DNA of 21,121 bases, taken from assembly GCA_904502185.1 (NCBI GenBank), contig CAJGDX010000029.1, positions 1 through 21,121 on the forward strand, read 5' to 3'. Of the stretch, positions 1 to 5,925 are shown piece after piece. The position numbers and the translations under genes are program-made. The notes beneath the pieces are model-generated. The model saw only the letters and a list, made by a program, of their open reading frames with translations. It had not been told where the DNA came from and ran no database searches. The DNA is from an uncultured Bacteroidaceae bacterium. Its GTDB lineage: Bacteria; Bacteroidota; Bacteroidia; Bacteroidales; Bacteroidaceae. The stretch's first letter is position 1. Every line of letters starts with the position of its first letter.

Positions 1-1110
1 CTTTTGCAATAGTTCGTTAATCGCAATATTGATTTTGTTTCTTTTTACATACATATCGCCTTTGGTGCTCTCCAGATAGGGGAACAAGTAGCCTTTTTTG
101 CGTTTGCCTTTGTACTTTTCTATGATTTTAAGAGCCTCAACGCAAGTAATGGGAATTTCGCAAATAGTGGCGTGTTCTCCTTTCTTGTGTGGTGCATATC
201 TCCAGCACCAACAATCATAATCTTTATTGTACTGGAAATCTGCAATATTAAAAAGCAAAATATCATAGGGGCGTGAAAAGGTGTAATACATAAGTAGGGC
301 AACATCCAACAACATAGTTTTTGCCTCGTCTGTGTCGTTTCTACTCTTGGTTAGTTTAATATTGCTAACGTTGAGGCTTTCCAGTTCTTTTAATTGCTGG
401 GGTGTCAATGTTTCTTGCTTTCCGTTCCTTTTGTTATTGGGGCGTATATTCAATGTGTAGCTATGATTGAAAGAGAAACAAGTATTACCCTTAATTTGGC
501 GTTGATAGTGATATACAACGTGCCTAAAAGCGTTCATACTATCCCTTTTGCCTAATTTGGGGTGTGCATCCAAATACCTTTCCCAGTCTTTATATATATC
601 TGTGTTTATGGTTGCTACTGGAATATCTGCAAAAATCTTTTCATTCTTGCTGGCTTTCTCTCTTTGAGCAAGTAGCTTGTTTATAAACTTGGAGTATATG
701 TATTTGTTGCTTGAATTTCTATCGCAATTCTCTTTGTGGATAGTCTGGGCGTGTTCCAATAGGGTAACAGCGTGTTGCGCCATTATAGGAGCGTTGTGTT
801 CGCTCTCAATGCTTTGTAATAACTCCTCGGCAGAATTAAAATCGATTGTTTCCAATAACTGAGTAACAACATTTTCCCAGTGCTCCAATACTTTATTATC
901 GCTATCGGAATGCTTTAGCTTTTTGGGGAACTTACGGGTTTTGTTGTCAAAATCGTTTGGGGTGTTTATTAGTTTACCTTTTCCAAACAATTTATTAACG
1001 CTTTTCGATAGTGTACGTTGTTGTATTGGATCGTACACAAACAGATGAACACTATTGCCTTTTGTGGCAAAATAGATTTTGAAGATTGGTTTGCATTGTG
1101 CGCACTGCAT
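1..1110 (-). CDS. Tyrosine recombinase / integrase, partial (C-terminus beyond the left edge)
   Basis: Site-specific tyrosine recombinase of the Bacteroidetes phage/ICE type, expected to integrate and excise the mobile element that it heads. The frame is open from ATG at 1110 to base 1, giving 370 residues. In-frame TAA codons just upstream (1117-1119 is the nearest) fix this start. The N-terminus (about 1-60) looks like an arm-binding domain, with a CxxC at residues 3-6. Residues about 90-215 fit a SAM-like core-binding domain. The catalytic domain begins around 235: R280 in YYTFSRPYDIL is the first catalytic arginine, and K309/K310 lie in the beta-hairpin. The HxxR box and nucleophilic tyrosine fall outside the window, so activity cannot be judged. 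The gene is visibly AT-richer than everything to its right and lies 180 bp from the 3' end of tRNA-Leu, which supports horizontal acquisition. The subfamily is not certain. Confidence 0.88.
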   Translation of the reverse strand, partial: MQCAQCKPIFKIYFATKGNSVHLFVYDPIQQRTLSKSVNKLFGKGKLINTPNDFDNKTRKFPKKLKHSDSDNKVLEHWENVVTQLLETIDFNSAEELLQSIESEHNAPIMAQHAVTLLEHAQTIHKENCDRNSSNKYIYSKFINKLLAQREKASKNEKIFADIPVATINTDIYKDWERYLDAHPKLGKRDSMNAFRHVVYHYQRQIKGNTCFSFNHSYTLNIRPNNKRNGKQETLTPQQLKELESLNVSNIKLTKSRNDTDEAKTMLLDVALLMYYTFSRPYDILLFNIADFQYNKDYDCWCWRYAPHKKGEHATICEIPITCVEALKIIEKYKGKRKKGYLFPYLESTKGDMYVKRNKINIAINELLQK

Positions 1111-1150
1111 AATAATTTAATTTTAGTGCGTTAATGAAAGGAGATTGCAC

Positions 1151-1201
1151 AAAAAAAGTTGCAATAGTTTTTGCAAAATCTTTTGAAACTATTGCAACTT
1201 T
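1151..1201 (-). terminator. Long hairpin with U-run between tRNA-Leu and the integrase
   Basis: Perfect 16-bp inverted repeat (arms 1155-1170 and 1186-1201, 15-nt loop). On the minus strand the stem is followed by a run of Ts (complement of A 1151-1157), so it reads as a factor-independent terminator about 90 nt after tRNA-Leu and just before the integrase start. The plus-strand side has no T-run. TTGCAA occurs three times within the element and a second palindrome, ttttgcaaaa, sits at 1169-1178. A recombinase or accessory-protein binding site is therefore an alternative or additional role. Confidence 0.6.
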
Positions 1202-1290
1202 CGTGCCATTTGGATTAAACAAGCATTTGCTTAACTTGCTGTAAACCAATCAATTTTGTAGAATTTCATACTAAAATGAAACCTCTATTG

Positions 1291-1372
1291 TGCGCCTGAT
1301 AGGACTCGAACCTACACGTCGCGAAACACCAGATCCTAAGTCTGGCGCGTCTACCAATTTCGCCACAGGCGC
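1291..1372 (-). tRNA. tRNA-Leu (anticodon TAG)
   Basis: Full cloverleaf on the minus strand. The acceptor stem GCGCCTG/CAGGCGC starts at 1372 and the discriminator A is at 1291. The anticodon stem is CCAGA/TCTGG with loop CTTAGGA, giving anticodon TAG (reads CUN codons). A class II extended variable arm of about 13 nt, typical of Leu, is present. The T-stem is GTAGG/CCTAT with loop TTCGAGT. CCA is not encoded. The 3' end faces the integrase gene, so the T-arm/acceptor half is the likely attachment core, kept intact by the insertion. Confidence 0.95.
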
Positions 1373-1390
1373 TTCCTTAGTTTGTGGGTG

Positions 1391-1421
1391 CAAAGATAGT
1401 GCAAGTTGGGATAAGAACAAA
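1391..1421 (-). promoter_or_regulatory. Bacteroidetes-type promoter of tRNA-Leu
   Basis: On the minus strand a -33 TTTG (complement of 1418-1421) is separated by 19 nt from a perfect -7 box TATCTTTG (complement of 1391-1398). This matches the Bacteroidetes sigma-ABfr consensus TTTG / TAnnTTTG. Transcription would start near 1384, about 12 nt before the mature tRNA 5' end. Confidence 0.8.
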
Positions 1422-1438
1422 ATAAAGTTGTTTATTTT
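1419..1438 (-). terminator. Possible AT-only terminator hairpin after the dipeptidase gene
   Basis: Eight-bp inverted repeat AAAATAAA/TTTATTTT (1419-1426 and 1431-1438) with a GTTG loop, about 70 nt downstream of the dipeptidase stop and overlapping the -33 region of the tRNA-Leu promoter. It contains no G or C in the stem, so it is a weak call. No better terminator is visible between 1373 and 1506. Confidence 0.3.
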
Positions 1439-1506
1439 TTATCCTCAGAGGAGGTTTGCAGCGGTGCAGTTATTTCCCTTCTGTCCGTCAATCTCTTTGT
1501 AAGGCG

Positions 1507-2166
1507 TCAGGGGATGACTTTGTAGTTTGCACGGGCATTGGCTCGGGTGGTGTAGTTGAAGTGCCACCACTCGCTGCGTAGCGCGCGGAATCCCGCCTCG
1601 CGCATCACTCTGCGCAGCAGTTCGCGGTTGCGACGCGTCTCTGGGGTCAGCCGTCCTGCTTTTACAAGTGCTGCTTCGTTGTCGATGTGGCTCAGTGGTG
1701 TCAGTGCATCCACAACTGTTCCCATGGGCAGGGTGTCGCCTTTGCTGTCGACAATGCTGACATCCACTGCCAGTCCGTAGTTGTGCAGTCCTCCGCCGTT
1801 GGCAGGGTTGCTCACATAGTTCTGCTGTCGGGTGCCTTTCACCTTGTTCCACATCGTCTGCTGCACCCTCATGGGGCGTGCTGCGTCGTATATAATCAGC
1901 CTCAGATGGGGGTTGTTTTTTCGCAGCAGGGTGTTGGCTTTTTTCACAGCCTGGGCTGCCGAGGGGTGCAGATAGGCTTCGCCGAAGTCGTACATCTTCT
2001 CCCCTACAAAGTTGTCGGCTCTGGCATACATCAGGTCGACAACTATGGTGCTGTCGACATCCTTGATGTTCACCAGCCCCTTGAATCTCTCCTGTGCGAC
2101 AATGGCTGCTGTTGCCACGAATGACAACAGCAGTGTTTTCAGTATTTTTCCGGGGAGATTACTCAT
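1507..2166 (-). CDS. VanX/DdpX-type D-alanyl-D-alanine dipeptidase (M15D), exported
   Basis: Zinc metallopeptidase that would hydrolyse D-Ala-D-Ala or related peptidoglycan-derived dipeptides in the periplasm. The 219 residues start with a Sec signal (hydrophobic core about 9-24, AIVAQ cleavage region). Metal ligands of the M15 family are visible: H128 and D135 in LHNYGLAVD, and H202 with catalytic E199 in EWWH. R97 in DAARPMR matches the conserved substrate-binding arginine. The start overlaps the stop of the preceding glycosyltransferase gene by 8 nt, so the two are co-transcribed and probably translationally coupled. No vanH, vanA or two-component genes are nearby, so a housekeeping wall-recycling role is more likely than glycopeptide resistance. 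It carries two candidate O-glycosylation sequons, at D38-S-T and D144-T-L. Confidence 0.88.
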   Translation of the reverse strand: MSNLPGKILKTLLLSFVATAAIVAQERFKGLVNIKDVDSTIVVDLMYARADNFVGEKMYDFGEAYLHPSAAQAVKKANTLLRKNNPHLRLIIYDAARPMRVQQTMWNKVKGTRQQNYVSNPANGGGLHNYGLAVDVSIVDSKGDTLPMGTVVDALTPLSHIDNEAALVKAGRLTPETRRNRELLRRVMREAGFRALRSEWWHFNYTTRANARANYKVIP

Positions 2167-3688
2167 TATTGTTATTTTTCAACCATTTCATCGCCTCTTT
2201 TTTGTTGAAATAGAAGAGGAATGTGTCGGGGTTGGGAATCTTGTGTACCGCCTTGAAGATGTCGGGGTGTGCCTGAAGGCATGGCAACAGATAGCGGTAG
2301 GTGGAGCCGAAGCCCAGCTGTTCGAACAGTACGTAATCGACCTTTCTGTCAATCATGCCCTGTATAACTTTACCTGCATCTTCGCTCTCAATGTAGTGAA
2401 CACCGCGCATTCCCGATGTTGCGTAGAGCAGTTCGGGCTTGCGTGAGCAGACTATTGCGTCTGGTTTCTGCTTGGCAAGTGCCTTGCCCATTTCAAAGAA
2501 GTTCCTGTAGTTGGTTGGGAACTCCTGTACGGCTGTTGCGTGCAGGTCGCCCAATGTGTGTCTTTTGTTGTTGCTCTCCTGTGCAAATGCAGGGATGAAC
2601 AGCAACAGCAGTATCCATGGCGAGAATTTCGCACCTGCGTATCGTTGCGACAGTCTTTCTCCAATCTGCCACAGACCGGCAAACAGCGCTGCTGTCAGGA
2701 AGGGGGTCATGGTTGTCAGGTAGCGATACTGACTGGGTACGTTAAAGAGCGAGATTATTCCTATGGTGCCGCAGAAGTAGAAGAACATTGGCCAGCGCAG
2801 TTTGCCCATGTTCCAGAATCCGTAAAGGATTACGGCTAGCAGCACTATGGCAAAAAGCCACAGCAGCGCACCGGGTGCCTCGTCGTAGTTGACGGGGACG
2901 AAGGGTATGATGCTCTCGGGGATTGCCTGTACGATGAGCATCTTGGTGGTTGAGAGGATGTTTGTAAAATCAATCTGACTGATGTAGCGCGACTGGTTAA
3001 GCTCCAGCAACGAGTTGCGGAGCATCCAGGGCAGGTAGCCTGCTGCAAATGCTCCAACCACGGCTGCCGACATTGCCCAGCGGCGCATTGCCAGTGCGCC
3101 CAGCACAAAGCCTGCGATGATGGCTATTGCCTGTGTGCGTATGTAGTAGGAGAATACAAGCAGGGTAAGCATCAGATAGAACTGCCACATTCGCCACACA
3201 GGCCTCTCTTTTTCCTTTTGCATGATACCCTGAAAAAGCCAGAAAATCAGTGCAAGGCAGCAGAAGCATGATGCTTCGCTCATCATCATGGTGGTGAACT
3301 CCAGCAAGTGGGGGGTGATAAGCACTGCCGAGCCTGCAAGGAAGGCAAGGCTGCGTTTGAAGCCTGCTCGAACCATGGTTGAGAAGAGCAGCAGCACGCC
3401 TGCGAGCAGGAACAGACCGTTGAGAATCTTCTGCGCCACAATGCTGTCGGTAACCATTCTCAGTGGCGCCATCAGCAATGGATATCCGGGAGGGAAATTG
3501 GTGGTGGGCTTGCCGAACATGTCGGCATATCCGTCACCGTTTGCCAGCGAGGTGGCATTGGCAAAGTAGTAGCAGTTGTCGCCGTTCAGGTTCAGCTTGC
3601 TGTCGAATATGTAGCTGAACGATATTACAAAAATAGCTGTAAGGCCTACCATCCACAGCAGGTTGGGATGTTTCAGGATATTTTTCAT
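2159..3688 (-). CDS. GT-C (GT39/ArnT-like) membrane glycosyltransferase
   Basis: Integral-membrane glycosyltransferase expected to use a polyprenyl-phosphate-linked sugar on the periplasmic face of the inner membrane. The 509 residues begin with a membrane segment (about 11-27). A first periplasmic loop follows with the GT-C signature: acidic D37 in NGDNCYYF, GDGY at 51-54 and PPGYP at 66-70. Many further hydrophobic helices follow, and a soluble C-terminal domain of about 130 residues ends in lysine/asparagine-rich sequence. It begins 20 nt after a terminator-like hairpin downstream of the aminopeptidase gene, and I see no clear promoter in that gap, so it may depend on readthrough. It overlaps the dipeptidase gene downstream. 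Donor and acceptor cannot be told from sequence. Lipid A sugar transfer, glycan side-branching or protein O-glycosylation are all possible. Confidence 0.82.
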   Translation of the reverse strand: MKNILKHPNLLWMVGLTAIFVISFSYIFDSKLNLNGDNCYYFANATSLANGDGYADMFGKPTTNFPPGYPLLMAPLRMVTDSIVAQKILNGLFLLAGVLLLFSTMVRAGFKRSLAFLAGSAVLITPHLLEFTTMMMSEASCFCCLALIFWLFQGIMQKEKERPVWRMWQFYLMLTLLVFSYYIRTQAIAIIAGFVLGALAMRRWAMSAAVVGAFAAGYLPWMLRNSLLELNQSRYISQIDFTNILSTTKMLIVQAIPESIIPFVPVNYDEAPGALLWLFAIVLLAVILYGFWNMGKLRWPMFFYFCGTIGIISLFNVPSQYRYLTTMTPFLTAALFAGLWQIGERLSQRYAGAKFSPWILLLLFIPAFAQESNNKRHTLGDLHATAVQEFPTNYRNFFEMGKALAKQKPDAIVCSRKPELLYATSGMRGVHYIESEDAGKVIQGMIDRKVDYVLFEQLGFGSTYRYLLPCLQAHPDIFKAVHKIPNPDTFLFYFNKKEAMKWLKNNNNE

Positions 3689-3703
3689 CGGTAATTTGTT
3701 TTT

Positions 3704-3748
3704 GACTAAAGAGACTGTATCAAAATTTTCATTCTGACACAGCCTCTT
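3704..3748 (-). terminator. Terminator-like hairpin after the aminopeptidase P gene
   Basis: Inverted repeat with arms 3709-3718 and 3739-3748. In minus-strand RNA it forms a 10-bp stem with one G-U pair (AAGAGGCUGU/ACAGUCUCUU), extendable inward. A short UUU follows it, then UAGUC, so the U-run is poor. It lies 20 nt after the stop of the upstream gene. It probably gives partial termination within the operon. Confidence 0.6.
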
Positions 3749-3767
3749 GTCTTATTGCACTATATTT

Positions 3768-5159
3768 TTATGCGTTGTGTTCTGCCTCAATCTCCTCGGG
3801 CGACATGGGCTTGTACTTTCCGAGTCGGCGTGCGCCACCCTCGAATACCAGCCAGTCCTCCTCGTTGCGGATGCCGCCGAAGTTGCGCCATGCATCGAGC
3901 TTGTCGTAGCAGATGAAGTCGGTGAACTGTTTCTCGGCACGCCATTTGTCGATGAGGTCGGGGATGAAGTAGATTCCCGGCTCCACAGTGAATACAAAGC
4001 CCGGTTCGAGAGCCTTTGCAAGGCGCAGCGACTTGAAGCCGAACTGTGTGCTCTTGCTGCGTCCCTCTTCGTAGCCTACGTTCACCTCGCCGAGGTTCTC
4101 CATGTCGTGTACGTCGAGACCCATCATGTGGCCAAGGCCGTGGGGCAGGAACATACATGCGGCACCGGCGCGGGCAGCCTCTTCGGGGTTGCCTTTCATC
4201 AGTCCCAGGTCGGTCATTCCCTTTGCAATCTCTGTAAGCACAATGTTGTGTACATCGCGGAACTCAATACCGGGTCTGAGGGCGTTTACAGCCGCAAGGT
4301 GGGCTGTACGCAGTATGTTGCATACGGTGCGCTGCTGCTCGGTGAAATGTTTGCCTACAGGCATTGTGGTTGTGAGGTCACCTGCATAGTGCATGGCATT
4401 CTCGCAACCTGTGTCGAGCAGGAACATCTGTCCCTCTTTCAGGGGCTCTGTGCCGTATGCGTGGTTGTGCAGTGTCTGGCCGTTGACGGTGGCAATGATG
4501 GGGAACGAAAGGTCGAAATTGTGCTTTGCTGCCTCGGCGTGTACTATTGACACAATCTGTGCCTCGGTCATTCCGGGACGTACGGCACGCATGGCTGCGC
4601 AGTGCATGTCCACAGATACGCCGATGGCCTCTTCAATCTGCTCAATCTCCTCGGCGCTCTTGTAGTTGCGCTGGTTGATGACGGCGCGGATGAACTTCAT
4701 AGAGGCTGCTGCCGACTGTGCGGCGGGTGCAATGCCCAGAAGCTCCTGCAACCACACCTGCTGCTCGCCGCGGTAGGGGGGAAGGAAGTGTATTGTCTGT
4801 CCCTTTGCCTGTGCATTCTTCAGGTATGTGGCAAGCTGTGCCATGGGCATGGTGGTGGTTATTCCCACGCGCTCGCATTTCTCCTTGATGGTGGGCTGTA
4901 CGCCTGTCCACACAATGTCGTCGATGGTCAGCTCATTGCCGAAGATTATCTCTTTGTCCTCGTCGATGTCTATGATGGCTGCGAGGCCTGCATAGTCCGA
5001 TGCAAAGTAGTAGAGGAATGTAGAGTCCTGACGGAAGTGATATATGTTGTCGAGGTAGTTTCTACCAATTTCGGTGTTTCCCAGGAAGAGCAAAAGGCCG
5101 CTTCCGACACTCTGTTTGAGAACGCGACGGCGTTCGATGTAAGTCTCTTTTGCAAACAT
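3768..5159 (-). CDS. pepP: Xaa-Pro aminopeptidase P (M24B)
   Basis: Cytosolic dinuclear metallo-aminopeptidase that removes an N-terminal residue preceding proline. The 463 residues comprise an AMP_N-type N-terminal domain (about 1-150) and a pita-bread catalytic domain (about 170-450). Expected metal ligands are in place: D249 in LLDTG, D261 in AGDLTTT, H344 in PHGLGHMMG, E393 in VEPG and E433 in GIRNEED. Accessory histidines H233, H340 and H351 are also present. There is no signal peptide. Length and motifs match bacterial PepP. It starts 22 nt after the GT2 glycosyltransferase stop and ends just before a terminator-like hairpin, so it appears to be the last gene of the main metG-glycan transcription unit. 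No functional tie to glycan assembly is evident. Confidence 0.93.
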   Translation of the reverse strand: MFAKETYIERRRVLKQSVGSGLLLFLGNTEIGRNYLDNIYHFRQDSTFLYYFASDYAGLAAIIDIDEDKEIIFGNELTIDDIVWTGVQPTIKEKCERVGITTTMPMAQLATYLKNAQAKGQTIHFLPPYRGEQQVWLQELLGIAPAAQSAAASMKFIRAVINQRNYKSAEEIEQIEEAIGVSVDMHCAAMRAVRPGMTEAQIVSIVHAEAAKHNFDLSFPIIATVNGQTLHNHAYGTEPLKEGQMFLLDTGCENAMHYAGDLTTTMPVGKHFTEQQRTVCNILRTAHLAAVNALRPGIEFRDVHNIVLTEIAKGMTDLGLMKGNPEEAARAGAACMFLPHGLGHMMGLDVHDMENLGEVNVGYEEGRSKSTQFGFKSLRLAKALEPGFVFTVEPGIYFIPDLIDKWRAEKQFTDFICYDKLDAWRNFGGIRNEEDWLVFEGGARRLGKYKPMSPEEIEAEHNA

Positions 5160-5181
5160 AGTTTATAATATTAAAGATTAG

Positions 5182-5925
5182 TTACTTTATAATCACAGCT
5201 CGCACGACGAACCACATGTGGCGCAGAATGGTGGGTAACAGTCCATAGTGCTTGGCCATGATGCGGAAACGCTCGATGAGCGATGCGCGGTGATGTTGCA
5301 AAGATAGTCCATTTTGTAAATAATCGACCACTATAATGTGTGTATTTACAATATCTTTTGAATCTTTCATCACTCTTATGCACCAGTCGACGTCGGCCGA
5401 AAGACGGTAATTGAGGTCGTACATGGGGGCTTTGTCGCGGCGTGCGAAGAAAGCCTGATGACACACCAGCATTCCGTGACGGAAACTGCGCCAGTCGAGC
5501 TTTTCGGGTGCCTGCAGTCGGCGCATGCGCACGAAGCGGCGATTGTCGTCGACCTCGGCTGTCTCGCCGTAAAGAATGTCGGGCAGCTCCTCTTTCTCTG
5601 CTGCCACAGCTGCCATCTTTTCGAGTGTGTCGCCCGAATGGAAACTGTCGCCGGCATTCAGAAAGCAAAGATAGTCGCCCGTTGCATGGGCAATACCCTT
5701 GTTCATGGCGTCGTAGAGTCCCTTGTCGCGCTCGCTCACCAGTGTGGCTATTTTTATTCCGCTGTTGCGCACAAGCTCCACGGTGTTGTCCGACGAACCG
5801 CCGTCGATGAGCAGAAATTCGTAGTTGTCGTAACTCTGCTCAAGTATGCTTTGCAGCGTCGGGGCAATTACCGACGCTGCGTTGAATGTCACTGTTATTA
5901 TCGAGAATTTAGGTTTTCTGCTCAT
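5182..5925 (-). CDS. GT2 family glycosyltransferase
   Basis: Cytoplasmic GT-A fold glycosyltransferase that uses a nucleotide-sugar donor. Of 247 residues, the N-terminus has the GT2 pattern FSIITVTFNAA (7-17), nucleotide-binding D41/D46 in LIDGGSSDNT, and SERDKGLYDAMNKGI (64-78), as in WcaE-like colanic-acid enzymes. The DXD position reads NAGD (90-93), with only D93 acidic, as is common in this subgroup. D180/D182 in LSADVDW may form the acceptor/base region. No membrane helix is evident, so it must work with a membrane partner. Its ATG overlaps the YfhO gene stop by 4 nt (ATGA), which implies translational coupling and suggests the two products act together. The segment 5290-5375 is noticeably AT-rich and the gene contains two promoter-like TATCTTTG boxes. 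Confidence 0.9.
   Translation of the reverse strand: MSRKPKFSIITVTFNAASVIAPTLQSILEQSYDNYEFLLIDGGSSDNTVELVRNSGIKIATLVSERDKGLYDAMNKGIAHATGDYLCFLNAGDSFHSGDTLEKMAAVAAEKEELPDILYGETAEVDDNRRFVRMRRLQAPEKLDWRSFRHGMLVCHQAFFARRDKAPMYDLNYRLSADVDWCIRVMKDSKDIVNTHIIVVDYLQNGLSLQHHRASLIERFRIMAKHYGLLPTILRHMWFVVRAVIIK

Noticed and set aside
1052..1249. 65-codon minus-strand frame starting upstream of the integrase
   Set aside because: It overlaps the integrase start in another frame and runs through the 16-bp inverted repeat. The product is not protein-like.
1507..2166. Glycopeptide resistance (vanX) gene
   Set aside because: There is no vanH, vanA, vanR or vanS nearby, and the gene is a native-looking exported M15D peptidase in a Gram-negative operon.
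3704..3748. Insertion-sequence terminal inverted repeat
   Set aside because: No transposase or matching second end is nearby. Its position 20 nt after a stop codon and its folding in RNA fit a terminator better.
3747..4550. 267-codon open frame on the plus strand
   Set aside because: Antisense to pepP, whose five metal ligands are all in place in the minus-strand frame.
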